64,000 nucleotides of DNA from contig NZ_JAGGPM010000013.1 of the NCBI RefSeq assembly GCF_018613835.1, forward strand, positions 106,189 through 170,188. The letters run 5' to 3'. Position numbers and translations under genes: made by a program. The notes under the pieces were generated by a model. That model was not told the origin of the DNA and searched no databases. It saw only the letters and a list, made by a program, of their open reading frames with translations. Below, one piece after another: positions 25,655-35,115 of the stretch (within the stretch, counting starts at the first letter, position 1; each line of letters opens with the position of its first letter). The stretch comes from Arthrobacter sp. ISL-5 (lineage in GTDB: Bacteria; Actinomycetota; Actinomycetes; Actinomycetales; Micrococcaceae).

Positions 25655-26746
25655 TCAGCGCCCTGCCGCGCCGAAAAGGACTCGACCGTAGTGATCCCTC
25701 CAAGTCGCCTGATCGCGAGACTCTGCCCAGTTCCGTGCTGCAACCCTACGGGGCGGGAGATCTGCAAGGATCTCCTTGACGGCAGCTGCGACGTCGCCGG
25801 CAGTCGGCTCGCACGAATATCCCCCGGCGGATTCGACGGCCTTTCCGAAGCCAGCGTCCGCAGTTGCTACCGTCGGAAGGCCACAGGCTGCTGACTCGAT
25901 GATAACAGTCGGAAATCCCTCCCCCGCCCCCGTTGATGAGAAAATATGGACGTCACCGACGGCAAAAATGTGAGAGGCATTGTCCAACTGGCCGAGGAAG
26001 TGAACGTCCTCCTCCGACCCAAAAACATCAGCCAGGTGAAGAAGCTGAGAGCCTGATCCGGCGACAAGGACTTGGGCACCGGCCTCCAAAGCCCCTCGGA
26101 TGGCCAACGCGGGGCGCTTATTCGGCTCAATACGGCCGACGTACACAGCCACAGGACGATCATCCAAGCCCAACTCTCTGCGCACTCGCTGGCGGAACTC
26201 CTCCGTCGGCACCGAGTATTTCGAAAGATCGACAGCAGTGTCGATAACTTCGATCACGGCTGGATCCGCCACGAAACGTGCTATGTCCCGGGCAACTATG
26301 TCCGAAACACAAACCACTGTTGAGACACGCTTCGAAGCGTGCCGATAGAACGGCCGAATGATCAGGCCGAATGGGCCGGTGGGGAACCTTCCATGTTCCG
26401 TCCACACGACTCTCCCAAGAGAACTCAGATGCTTCGAAAAGCCAATTTGCTCGCGCTTGAAGTGCAAGTGATAGACGCCCGGTCCTAGCCCCGCCGTACT
26501 CTTCCGCAATGTACGCAATTCTCCAATGAGGCGCCAGAGCCCCAAAGGCAGTGTCCTCAGGCTCCATTTTGGGCCGGCGCCTAGGGAGCAATGAGGCAAT
26601 CCGCCTGGCCAAGTTCGAAGGTCGCCGAGAAGACGAACTGGATGCTTGGCGGCAGCAAACAACTCCGCCAATGACGCGATATACTTTTCAGCCCCGCCTT
26701 CAAAACTCGTTGTGGCAACAAATCTCAACTCATTGTTATTATTCAT
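25655..26746 (-). CDS. Glycosyltransferase family 4 protein
   Basis: A 363-residue GT-B enzyme. The N-terminal acceptor domain contains TSFEGGAEKYIASLAELFA; the C-terminal nucleotide-sugar domain has VAVYVGRIEPNKRP and the E-x7-E motif in EGFPTVIIESAACG. It adds one sugar to the lipid-linked repeat unit at the cytoplasmic face; donor and linkage are unknown. Its start overlaps the polymerase gene by 4 bp, so it is the last gene of the minus-strand operon running from about 32.5 kb. Confidence 0.88.
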   Translation of the reverse strand: MNNNNELRFVATTSFEGGAEKYIASLAELFAAAKHPVRLLGDLRTWPGGLPHCSLGAGPKWSLRTLPLGLWRLIGELRTLRKSTAGLGPGVYHLHFKREQIGFSKHLSSLGRVVWTEHGRFPTGPFGLIIRPFYRHASKRVSTVVCVSDIVARDIARFVADPAVIEVIDTAVDLSKYSVPTEEFRQRVRRELGLDDRPVAVYVGRIEPNKRPALAIRGALEAGAQVLVAGSGSQLLHLADVFGSEEDVHFLGQLDNASHIFAVGDVHIFSSTGAGEGFPTVIIESAACGLPTVATADAGFGKAVESAGGYSCEPTAGDVAAAVKEILADLPPRRVAARNWAESRDQATWRDHYGRVLFGAAGR

Positions 26747-27960
26747 GTCTCACGCTTCATGGAGTATTGGTTTTTTGAATGTTCCTTCAAGGAACCATTG
26801 GGCTCTCGACTCAAAGCTAAACCAACCACCCCAAAAAAGAGCGTCGCCAGCAAGTGCCAATTAACGAAATCATATGTCATTGAGAAAGTAAGAGAACCCG
26901 CGATGATCGCAACTTCATCGGGAGTTCCGCGCCTTAAGGCCAGACCCGTGATTATAAAGAAACTTCCAAGCCCAAAAATGCCAGCATAGATCAGGAGCGT
27001 CACGAACCCATTGTCCACAGCAAAAGTGCCATTCGTTCCCAGATAGCCCAATTCGAACAGGCCCTCGTGCGAATTAAGCCCCGAACCGAATAGGACCCTC
27101 TCCGCCGGTAAACGAAGAATCTCCCCTATTGATGTTAGAACGCCGACACGATGGGTAAAAGATCCGTCAGAGGCAAGTTGATCCTCATCAAGCAAGGTAA
27201 CTGCCGCAATTAACGCAAAAGCACCTAGGACTACAATTACTAAGAAGCGTAGGCCGGAATACTTGCCCCGTTGTGTAAACAATACGCCCGCAGCAATCAA
27301 GGCGACGGCCGCGGCAATTCCAGAGCGTGTGCCTGTGAGTAATATTCCACCAAAAAGGACCAGCCCACCGAGAACCCGCTGCAACGTTGATAAGCGAAGA
27401 GCGGAGAAAATAACAACGGCTAGTGCAATAGCCAAAAAGTGTCCCAGTGGGATAGGGTAACCAATTGTCCCCTGAGCCCTATTCGTCCATGGTCCTAGGA
27501 TGGTGTTGGGTCGGACCGTATACGTACCATCTTGAGTAGCAGCCAACAGCGTTCTTATGTCAGCCGATCCGATAAGTGTTTCACAAACAGCCAAACCGGT
27601 TTCTAGAGCCGCGAAAATCAATATTGATTTGTAAAAACGAGATTTTTCGCGGTCGTCAACGTTAATTCCAACAAAGAATGCCATAAACCACAAAAAACCG
27701 ATACTGAGCGACTTGATGAAGTTGTCGGTGATACCTGATGCGGCGCTAGCCGCAACGTACGTAGCGACTAGCGCAAAAACCCACAGAGTGGCTTGTGGAA
27801 TTCTGAACTGGCGGATGTGTGGCACTGTTCCCGCGAATATCAAAACGCCAGCGAGCAAAGGTGCAACCTGAGACGCCCAGGGAGGCAGAATGACGGATCG
27901 GGAAATCAAAAGCACGACAAAGGCAGCTACCACCGACAGTTCTATTGAACGTCTTCTCAT
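26743..27960 (-). CDS. O-antigen ligase/polymerase-like (Wzy-type) membrane protein
   Basis: A 405-residue protein with about 10-12 transmembrane segments and a large external loop around NTILGPWTNRAQGTIGYPIP, HRVGVLTSIGEILRL and LFGSGLNSHEG, typical of the Wzy_C/O-antigen ligase family. With a flippase gene (31194-32510) in the same operon, it is the likely polymerase that joins repeat units outside the membrane. Sequence alone does not separate polymerase from ligase. The region is lower in GC than the flanking housekeeping genes. Confidence 0.82.
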   Translation of the reverse strand: MRRRSIELSVVAAFVVLLISRSVILPPWASQVAPLLAGVLIFAGTVPHIRQFRIPQATLWVFALVATYVAASAASGITDNFIKSLSIGFLWFMAFFVGINVDDREKSRFYKSILIFAALETGLAVCETLIGSADIRTLLAATQDGTYTVRPNTILGPWTNRAQGTIGYPIPLGHFLAIALAVVIFSALRLSTLQRVLGGLVLFGGILLTGTRSGIAAAVALIAAGVLFTQRGKYSGLRFLVIVVLGAFALIAAVTLLDEDQLASDGSFTHRVGVLTSIGEILRLPAERVLFGSGLNSHEGLFELGYLGTNGTFAVDNGFVTLLIYAGIFGLGSFFIITGLALRRGTPDEVAIIAGSLTFSMTYDFVNWHLLATLFFGVVGLALSREPNGSLKEHSKNQYSMKRET

Positions 27961-27970
27961 CGCTACTCCC

Positions 27971-29014
27971 TTAAAGCGATTTTAGGAATGACAGCAACGT
28001 CGACGCCTTCGCAGACCAGTCCTGCTCCGTGGATTCTTGCAACCCGCGCAGGTTGGGCGAAGCAGCGCTTAGTGCAGCCTTTGACAGGGCACCCACGTCT
28101 CCAGGTCCGTGGAATAAGAATGTCTGCGAAGTATGGCGCTCTCGGAGCGATGGGGTCGAAGTGGCGAGGACGCTGAGTCCGGAGGCCAAGTATTCGTAGT
28201 ATTTCATAGGGCTTCGACCCTGGTTCACGTCGGTGGCGTTCAGCGGTATAAGTCCTACTCGCGCACGGTTCAGATAACTCGGCACCATTTCATACGGGAC
28301 GGATCCAAGTAAGGATATGTTAGTCGGCAGATGATCTCGACTACGAGAAACTGGTCCGATTATCTCTATTCTCTCGGTAGGGTTTGCCTCAGCAACGGTA
28401 AGCACGCTCTCCCAATCGAACCTATAGTCGACTGCACCGACGTATATGAATCCCGATCTCTCAAATTGACTCTTCTGCATGAAACGTGCCAGTTCAACGC
28501 CATTCTCGAGCACCATACGCGGAACTCCGTCGGGAAGCTTCAAGCCCTGAAGGACTGCGGCCGACGTCGCGATCACGCCATCGGCGGCGTTGACTAAACG
28601 CGACTGACGTGAGGCGGCTGGTATCGTGCTGTAGGTGTCAGTGGGACGATACACCACTTTGCCTCTGGGCCGATTGGACTCGACATAACCCGCCATCAGG
28701 GGCTGGTCAACTAATATGTAGTCGGCGTCATCGAAACCGAACCTTTTCACTATGTCGCCAAGTGCTCGACCGGCTTTTGCAAACTGGATTGGCAAGATGA
28801 GATTTGGCACAACGTGCAGTGTGCCGAACTCATCCAGAGTTCCGGTATCACCTACGCCGCTTGCCCCCTTACCGAGAGCCTTGTGTACCAGCGAACGGGG
28901 AGTAGAGATATGCGCAACAGACAAGGAAGCCTTCGACAGTTCGCGGGCTAGGTGGTGGCTTCCGACCTTGAAGACGCCATTATCAGGCGTATGACTTAGA
29001 AACAGAATTTTCAT
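27971..29014 (-). CDS. Glycosyltransferase (TuaH/GT4-like)
   Basis: A 347-residue protein from the ATG at 29014 (MKILFLSHTPDNGVF); in-frame ATGs at 29023 and 29032 are alternatives. The C-terminal donor-binding half shows ENGVELARF, GFIYVGAVDYRFDWESV and GRSPMKYYEYLASGLSVLAT. This is similar to TuaH- and GumK-like transferases, some of which use UDP-glucuronate; that donor would fit the ugd gene in the same locus, but it is inference. The gene starts 1 bp after the end of the upstream glycosyltransferase gene. Confidence 0.82.
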   Translation of the reverse strand: MKILFLSHTPDNGVFKVGSHHLARELSKASLSVAHISTPRSLVHKALGKGASGVGDTGTLDEFGTLHVVPNLILPIQFAKAGRALGDIVKRFGFDDADYILVDQPLMAGYVESNRPRGKVVYRPTDTYSTIPAASRQSRLVNAADGVIATSAAVLQGLKLPDGVPRMVLENGVELARFMQKSQFERSGFIYVGAVDYRFDWESVLTVAEANPTERIEIIGPVSRSRDHLPTNISLLGSVPYEMVPSYLNRARVGLIPLNATDVNQGRSPMKYYEYLASGLSVLATSTPSLRERHTSQTFLFHGPGDVGALSKAALSAASPNLRGLQESTEQDWSAKASTLLSFLKSL

Positions 29015-29015
29015 T

Positions 29016-30032
29016 TTAGACATTCCGCGCATTAAGGGATTGAACCGACATAAGGTGATTGCTCACATTACAGGCCACATTTGACCATCTATACTGATTC
29101 CGCCACTCTCCATCAGGGTGTGTGAAGGATAATTCGGATTCGGCAAGAGTGTCCATGGCATTGGCCCATTCTTCCGCGTCAATACCGTATTCGACGGCTA
29201 CGCCAAAGTCACCAACTATTTCAGCAACACTGGTGCATGTCTTTGAGTAGGCCACGGCGCGGCCGCAGGAAAGGCTTTCAACGGCAGGCAAGCCAAACCC
29301 TTCCGTCAGAGATGGCATCAACAGCCCAATTGAACCGCGGTATAGTTCTGCCAGTTCAATATCAGATACTCCCGATACAACCCGCGCTTGCGCGCTTAGC
29401 CCAGACAACTCTATGGCCGCCTCGGCGTTCGCCTTATCGTTAATAATCGCAACCAGGCTGTGCTCCGGACGTTTCCTTAGGGCCTCTAAAAGCACATCGA
29501 AGTTCTTATGAGGCTTTAGATTGCCAACGTACAAGAAATATGGACGCTGAATTGAAGCCGCGTCTCCCAAGGGCGAGAAAATGTCTGAACATCCGTTACC
29601 AACGTTCACAACTTGGACTGAGGGGTCGCTTAGCCATTCTTCGATTACGTTGGCTGATGTCCTTGAAACTGTGAAAACCGATCCGGCGCGGGTTACCGTG
29701 GGCCTGACGACGAGCTCATAATACGACTTGAGTAACCGCGCTCTCCGACTTTCCGAGTGAAGGTGAATAAGATCATGAAGGGTAAGGATCTGGGTGGCTC
29801 TAGTCAGTCCGGCATTATATCCGGGTGAATAGACCACATCACTTGCGCGCAACCGCAATCTAGCCGGGGAAACCACATCCAACGGAGAAGATGGTGTTCC
29901 AAAGTTCGTGAGAGACTCATAGCCGATAGCCAGCCTGCTCGATACCTCTAGGGCAAATCTTCCGATGCCATGCCTGCCCTGCCATCGCTGATCTACGTAC
30001 AGCATTACCCTAGCCCCGTTCCATGTGGTCAT
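29016..30032 (-). CDS. Glycosyltransferase family 4 protein
   Basis: A 338-residue GT4 enzyme from ATG 30032 (MTTWNGARVMLYVDQ). An internal ATG at 30005 (MLYVDQRWQGRHGIGRF) is as likely, and an earlier one at 30149 lies too deep in the upstream gene. Family features are VNVGNGCSDIFSPLG, LYVGNLKPHKNFDVLLEA and the E-x7-E motif in EGFGLPAVESLSCG, as in mannosyltransferases of the WbaZ/mtfB group. It overlaps the preceding glycosyltransferase gene. Confidence 0.85.
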   Translation of the reverse strand: MTTWNGARVMLYVDQRWQGRHGIGRFALEVSSRLAIGYESLTNFGTPSSPLDVVSPARLRLRASDVVYSPGYNAGLTRATQILTLHDLIHLHSESRRARLLKSYYELVVRPTVTRAGSVFTVSRTSANVIEEWLSDPSVQVVNVGNGCSDIFSPLGDAASIQRPYFLYVGNLKPHKNFDVLLEALRKRPEHSLVAIINDKANAEAAIELSGLSAQARVVSGVSDIELAELYRGSIGLLMPSLTEGFGLPAVESLSCGRAVAYSKTCTSVAEIVGDFGVAVEYGIDAEEWANAMDTLAESELSFTHPDGEWRNQYRWSNVACNVSNHLMSVQSLNARNV

Positions 30033-31149
30033 GCGTAGCAAACGGACCTGAAGGGATCCAGTCCAATATGTTCTGGCGGAACTTCTCGGTTGAGAATCGC
30101 GAAGACGTAGGCGCGATTTTCGATCGGTCCAATGACATGGCGCGCTCAACGGCTGATCTTAGATCCTGGTCATCGTCCATGGCGGCCAGATAGCCCGACT
30201 CCCCGTCCCAAACAGTTTCTGACGTTCCGCCGACTCGATTCGCCACAACGGGCGCCCCGGCTGCGGCCGCTTCCACTGGCATGATGCCGAAGTCCTCGAT
30301 TGGAGGGAAAACATACACGCTACATTTTTGGTAGAGAGCGAACAGCATGTGATCGCTTGGATGGACTATGAAAGTTACGGGAACAGATGACGAAGCTGCT
30401 CGCTCGCGTAGCTGAGCTTCATCTGGACCAGATCCAGCGATAACCGCCGGCAGTCCTACGAGCTCCGCGGCGCGAATTGCAATGTCGAGTTTCTTGTAAC
30501 CAACGAAACGGGAAGCGCCAAGCACAAACTCACTAGGTAGCGCCGCCAATTGAATCTCCTCCCCATCTCCAAGAGCGCTCGTCCAGTCTTCCGTCGATCG
30601 AATCAGGGAGACGTCAACGGGTGGGTAGATGACCTGCGCTTCGCGGTTCCAGCATCTTTCGATTCGAGCGGCTACGAACATGCTGTTTGCTGCTATTGAT
30701 AAAGGTTCCTTGGATCGAGTTCGATCTAGAGCTTGAAAAACCTGACTCGCGGTCCTAATCAAAACATTATTTCCACGTTCATCGAGCTCGGGTTCCCAAA
30801 TGTAGCGGGCTGGCGTATGCGCGTAAACAAACTTAGGAACACCTGCGTTTCTTCCCCTGAACCGAGCGTGGTGCGCAAACAGGTGTGAACTCACTAACAT
30901 CCAGTCATAGTCTTTATCCGAGGTCAACTGGCGCCAGACGAAAGGCATGAACGGCAGCGCCAGGGCTTTGCTGCGCCTCAGGGGAGTCTTCGCAAGTAAG
31001 GATTCACGAAGGTGGCGCCGTTCGCGCCGACCGGTGTCATCCCAAAGGCAATAGATGTCAGTATCGGGGTATATTTCTGCCAGAACGTCGAGGACTTTTT
31101 CTGCGCCCCCTGTCTGACCTAGCCACTCATGAACCAAGACTCCAGACAT
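30010..31149 (-). CDS. Glycosyltransferase family 4 protein
   Basis: A 379-residue GT4 enzyme. The start MSGVLVHEWLGQTGGAEKVL is the acceptor-side glycine loop; later come YAHTPARYIWEP, NSMFVAARIERCW, VLGASRFVGYKKLDIAI and EDFGIMPVEAAAAGAPVVA. This pattern is typical of WbaZ-like mannosyltransferases. It is the second gene of the minus-strand run after the flippase and overlaps the downstream glycosyltransferase gene by 23 bp, indicating coupling. Confidence 0.88.
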   Translation of the reverse strand: MSGVLVHEWLGQTGGAEKVLDVLAEIYPDTDIYCLWDDTGRRERRHLRESLLAKTPLRRSKALALPFMPFVWRQLTSDKDYDWMLVSSHLFAHHARFRGRNAGVPKFVYAHTPARYIWEPELDERGNNVLIRTASQVFQALDRTRSKEPLSIAANSMFVAARIERCWNREAQVIYPPVDVSLIRSTEDWTSALGDGEEIQLAALPSEFVLGASRFVGYKKLDIAIRAAELVGLPAVIAGSGPDEAQLRERAASSSVPVTFIVHPSDHMLFALYQKCSVYVFPPIEDFGIMPVEAAAAGAPVVANRVGGTSETVWDGESGYLAAMDDDQDLRSAVERAMSLDRSKIAPTSSRFSTEKFRQNILDWIPSGPFATHDHMERG

Positions 31150-31193
31150 AGATGCCCCCTTAAACGAAACCTAATAAGTACACAACAAAAAAT

Positions 31194-32510
31194 TCAGCGA
31201 GCGTCACTTTTACGTCGTCGAAGCTCCGCATTGAGCCTCCTCAGGTCAGACCGCCGGAGAATAATCATTCTTCCTGGATTAATGCCCAGCCTCATCCAAA
31301 GCTGAACGAGGCTGACCGACGTCACCATCACGATCCCACCCAGGGTTGCTAAACCGGCACCAAGCGACCCAAGGGTGGGAACGAGACCTAGCAGCAGTCC
31401 AACATTGACGATGAGGCCCGCCGCCAATGCAACACTTCTGTCGTGCGCATGGCCCCTACCGGTGAGCGTAGATCCTGCAATAGTTCCCGGAGCTGATACC
31501 AAGGCAGCGAGCAACAATACAACCGCCGTGTTCGAACCCTCGGCGAACGTTGGTCCGAACAGAAACCCGAACCAAAGATGACTGGTCGCGGCAACAACTG
31601 CTGTGACAACCAGGACTACGGTGAAGAGGACTCTTGAAGCGAATTCAACTCGCCCATTAGAGGAGTCGGAACTTTCTTTTGCGAGGATAATGCTGCCGAA
31701 GGCGGCCGTCAGGAAAAATGGTATGTCGCCAACGTTGACGGCTGCAGCATACAACCCAAGTTGTTCGGCCGAGGACAGTGGCAGGATTAGCACCTGGTCT
31801 AGCCGGGTGATCAATATTCCAGCAATCGATCCCAGCCATACTTTACTTCCGAACGAACTCATCTTGCGGAGCAATCCATCACGCTTCGGTCCGCCTGCCG
31901 GCATGCGGCGAAGCATCTTTATGTAGGCCACGTAGCCAAGAATGGGTGCACCCACTATGACAAGAAATGCGCTGTGAACGGTCAAAGACTGGGAGATGGC
32001 CAAACCGGCGATACCCCCGAGCCGCACGAGGCCGGTTACAGCTTTTTCCATGTTCAGCGTCGCCCATTGTTGTAGTCCTTGGGCCGTTCCCCGAAGCCCC
32101 CATAGGACTACAGTTGGAATCGCGGCAAGTGCCGAGAGCTGAACGAGGTCGATGACGGTGGGTGAATCCGTCGCAAGCCACGGAGCCAAGAGAAGCAAGA
32201 CAACGGCGCCGATGGCTCCTGAAATGGATAGAGCGAGGGTCGCCATCTTGAGCGCTTGCCGACTCTCTCCAGCAAAGCGGCCGAGGCGGTAGGTAAGAGC
32301 CTCGGGCAAGCCCAGGGTGAGGGAAGCGCTTAGCAGAACGAGCGGCATAGTAGACGCGGCCAATTCACCGCGGCCTTGTACCCCCAGCTGATATGCCAGT
32401 ATCGGAGCACAGAGAAGCGTCGACACTGGTCCGATGAGGTTACCCAACGTCATTGTTATGACGTGAAAAGAAGACCGTCTACCAGATTGCGTTCGAGTCG
32501 CAGTGGCCAT
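31194..32510 (-). CDS. Polysaccharide flippase (Wzx/MATE-like)
   Basis: A 438-residue protein from ATG 32510 (MATATRTQSG), or 443 residues from 32525. About 12-14 transmembrane helices begin with VITMTLGNLIGPVSTLLCAP, as in the polysaccharide biosynthesis (RfbX/Wzx) family. It would move the lipid-linked repeat unit across the membrane. It is the first gene of the minus-strand glycosyltransferase operon. The 163 bp to the kinase gene hold no gene. Confidence 0.85.
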   Translation of the reverse strand: MATATRTQSGRRSSFHVITMTLGNLIGPVSTLLCAPILAYQLGVQGRGELAASTMPLVLLSASLTLGLPEALTYRLGRFAGESRQALKMATLALSISGAIGAVVLLLLAPWLATDSPTVIDLVQLSALAAIPTVVLWGLRGTAQGLQQWATLNMEKAVTGLVRLGGIAGLAISQSLTVHSAFLVIVGAPILGYVAYIKMLRRMPAGGPKRDGLLRKMSSFGSKVWLGSIAGILITRLDQVLILPLSSAEQLGLYAAAVNVGDIPFFLTAAFGSIILAKESSDSSNGRVEFASRVLFTVVLVVTAVVAATSHLWFGFLFGPTFAEGSNTAVVLLLAALVSAPGTIAGSTLTGRGHAHDRSVALAAGLIVNVGLLLGLVPTLGSLGAGLATLGGIVMVTSVSLVQLWMRLGINPGRMIILRRSDLRRLNAELRRRKSDAR

Positions 32511-32688
32511 TTTCGTCGCTTCCAATTATTGTCTGCCCGAATCGTTATGGGGTGGACGAGCTATTGCGCCCAGGCGCCAAGTGGAGAATGGTCTCTCAGC
32601 GATACCACGCCAAGTCCCGTTGCGCGCCGTTCAGTTTCCATCGATTGGGCGGCTACCGCTGATCTAAGCCAAATTGCTAGAACGGACC

Positions 32689-34197
32689 TTACCGACGGGT
32701 GTCAGAGCCGGGCATCGCCCCTACAGGATTGGAGTGGCCGCCCCCGGGCTTCAAAGGCTGGCTGTCTGATCTTGACTTCCTGCCGTTGTCTCGGCTGGGC
32801 GAGACGCCTCGTCGCATCCCTGCGGAGCTCTTGGGAGAGTTTTCATGCGCATCATAGGCCCGGTACTCATACGAGTAGGCGTCCGGGCCTTTGCTGGGGA
32901 GCAGGTTGAGGACCACTCCTAGTAGTTTCCCTCCTACCAACTCAAGCGCACCCAACGATTTCTCCAGGTCATGCTGCTTGATCTTTCGGGATCCAACCAC
33001 AACCAAGACGCCTCCCACCTGCTGGGCAAGAACACTGGCGTCGGTTACAGGCAATAGCGGAGGAGCATCAATTATCACGGCGTCAAATGCCTGCTCAAGC
33101 CTAATCAAAAGCTGCTTCATCTCTTCTGAACCCAAGAGCTCGCTGGGATTCGGCGGTATCTGTCCCGAGGTCAAAACGTAAAGATTTCCGTCACCCCATG
33201 GTTGGAGCAAGTCATTGACGTCCGCTGCGCCGACGAGGGTAGTCGTGAGTCCTGCGTTCCTGTCGAGTCCTAGGTATTCGCTAACCATTGGTCTTCTCAG
33301 GTCGGCATCTACCAGACAGACTGCCTGGCCCGACTGAGCCAAAGCAATGGCCAAGTTAGTAGCCGTAGTGCTCTTGCCTTCACCTGGCATTGACGAGGTC
33401 ACTGCCACACTTCGCGAGACGGTTGAAACGCTGGCGAACTGCATGTTCGTGCGGAGTTGGCGGTAGGACTCTGCGCGAGGTCCCTGAAGTGGAGCCTGCG
33501 TGAGCAACGGATTCTTTGAGGCGTCTTGACTAAAGGCGATGCGTCCGAGAATGGGCGCATCCGTGATGCGCCGAACGTCGCTCTCTCCCCGAAGCTGTTT
33601 GTCCAGCGCGGAACGCAGTGCAGCGGCGCCTAGGCCGACAGCCATTCCCCCGATGAGTCCTACAAGCAAGTTCAATCTCGTGTTAGGGGCGGAGGGACTG
33701 GTGGGCGCTGCTGCTGGCGTAATAACGGAAAGCCCCACCGGCGACGATCCGCCCGCTTTCGGCTTTTCCAGAGACTCAACAGCTGCCACGAGGCTATCCG
33801 CTACCGCTTGAGCTATGGCTGCCGCCTGAACGGGAGAAGTGTCGGACACCGCGATGTTGATCAGGACAGTGTTGAGATCTGTACTTGCTTTGACCTTGGT
33901 TGCAAGCTCCTCCGATGACATTGTGAGGCCAAGCTTGTCAATTGTGGGCTGGAGTACGATCGGCGTAACAACCGTCTTGACGTAGGACTGGACACGAGCC
34001 TGACTGAACGTATTGCCTTGCTGAAGTTCCTGCACGGAGCCAGTTCCCTGGATCGCAACGAACAATTGGGTCTCAGCAGTGTACGTTGGCTTGACCAACA
34101 AGGACGCCGCACCGCCGAATCCGAGCCCAACAAGGGTGCAGGCAACGACGATCAGCCAATTTCGCCGCACCATAAGTAGGTAATCATGTACAGCCAA
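32689..34197 (-). CDS. Wzz chain-length regulator fused to BY-kinase
   Basis: A 502-residue protein. The Wzz domain lies between transmembrane helices at about 14-35 and 175-194. The cytoplasmic tyrosine kinase follows, with Walker A SSMPGEGKST (268-277), Walker A' CLVDADLRRP (294-303) and Walker B AVIIDAPPL (373-381). A tyrosine cluster (Tyr441, 443, 445, 448 in Y-S-Y-E-Y-R-A-Y) is the probable autophosphorylation site, followed by a disordered basic tail. It controls polymer length and export. The fused form is usual in actinobacteria and Proteobacteria, while Firmicutes split it. The LMW-PTP at 56497 could be its phosphatase. Confidence 0.92.
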   Translation of the reverse strand: MAVHDYLLMVRRNWLIVVACTLVGLGFGGAASLLVKPTYTAETQLFVAIQGTGSVQELQQGNTFSQARVQSYVKTVVTPIVLQPTIDKLGLTMSSEELATKVKASTDLNTVLINIAVSDTSPVQAAAIAQAVADSLVAAVESLEKPKAGGSSPVGLSVITPAAAPTSPSAPNTRLNLLVGLIGGMAVGLGAAALRSALDKQLRGESDVRRITDAPILGRIAFSQDASKNPLLTQAPLQGPRAESYRQLRTNMQFASVSTVSRSVAVTSSMPGEGKSTTATNLAIALAQSGQAVCLVDADLRRPMVSEYLGLDRNAGLTTTLVGAADVNDLLQPWGDGNLYVLTSGQIPPNPSELLGSEEMKQLLIRLEQAFDAVIIDAPPLLPVTDASVLAQQVGGVLVVVGSRKIKQHDLEKSLGALELVGGKLLGVVLNLLPSKGPDAYSYEYRAYDAHENSPKSSAGMRRGVSPSRDNGRKSRSDSQPLKPGGGHSNPVGAMPGSDTRR

Positions 34198-34374
34198 TGT
34201 CGGGTCCCCCTGTTGCGCCGCACGCAGATGGCACCAGTCGGCACTTCCGGCACAGCGTTTATTCGTGTGGTCCCCGACAGTCTAGCTGGTGCAATGATGA
34301 GTAAAAAAAGAAACTAGCAATCTAGGACGAGCTGGCATTCTGGGTGGGTGGGCTCCAATGCCTCCAGAACACCA

Positions 34375-34812
34375 CTAGCGCGTCGACACACGCCTGGCTG
34401 GGTTGCCAGCCCATATCTCGCCGGCCGGAATACTGCGCAGTACTACAGAGTTTGCTCCCACGACGGCCCTGTCACCGATGCTCAAAACCTCCCCCGACCG
34501 GAAGAGTACCGTCGAGTTGGCTCCGATGATTACGTCATCTCCGACTTGGATTCCTCCGCCAGGATTTGTGTGCTCCGGTGCTAAATGTGTATCCGATCGT
34601 CCCAACGTAACGCCTTGATACAACTTAACGCGGGCTCCAATCTGCGATCGCTCATGGACTACGAGCCCAACAGCACCGTGAGGCAAGCCCAGGTCCTCGC
34701 CTATGTTCACGCTGGGTGGAATGTTCACACCCAAGGCGCGAGTCAGAATGGTGGCGGCGCGTCCAAACAACGGCAGTCGGACGGCGTAAACGAGTTTTTC
34801 AAGAAGTGCCAT
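34375..34812 (-). CDS. Hexapeptide-repeat (left-handed beta-helix) acetyltransferase
   Basis: A 145-residue serine-acetyltransferase-like LbH protein. Repeats such as VNIGEDLGLPH, GARVKLYQGVTLG and IQVGDDVIIGANSTVLF build the helix, ending in IWAGNPARRV as in CysE-, WcaB- and EpsH-type O-acetyltransferases. The likely catalytic His is in GLPHGAVGLVVHE. Acetyl-CoA-dependent acetylation of a sugar in the polysaccharide is likely. It is upstream of the Wzz-kinase gene on the same strand, with a 177-bp gap. Confidence 0.85.
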   Translation of the reverse strand: MALLEKLVYAVRLPLFGRAATILTRALGVNIPPSVNIGEDLGLPHGAVGLVVHERSQIGARVKLYQGVTLGRSDTHLAPEHTNPGGGIQVGDDVIIGANSTVLFRSGEVLSIGDRAVVGANSVVLRSIPAGEIWAGNPARRVSTR

Positions 34813-35115
34813 GACGTAATACTCTCAGGAATGTCCGCCCTTAGAAGGAGACCACTGCGCCTCGTGACGAGGGTCACCACCATCCGGCCGCCACCAGAGT
34901 GACTCGCAACATTTGTTGACGAAAATTGTCATAAATGCCTGTTTGGGGCCCTGTAAGTCATATCCCGCTGGCGCTTCTTAGACGGGCGACGTGCCGTATC
35001 TCGAGCTTGAGGCAGCCTTTCGGTCTCGTCCGGCTTCCGTGACCAAGTATTATTCAGACCGATGCAGGTCAGTCACGGACCGATGCTGGGTCATTCAGTA
35101 CATGGGGGGTAGAAG
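34813..35115. promoter_or_regulatory. Divergent control region of the polysaccharide locus with a direct repeat
   Basis: The 303-bp spacer separates the minus-strand and plus-strand halves of the locus. Two direct copies of GACCGATGC followed by T/GGTCA-like sequence lie at 35057-35075 and 35078-35097, a 21-bp period (two helical turns) just upstream of the phosphotransferase start. This suits a regulator bound as two dimers. No gene is present. Confidence 0.4.
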
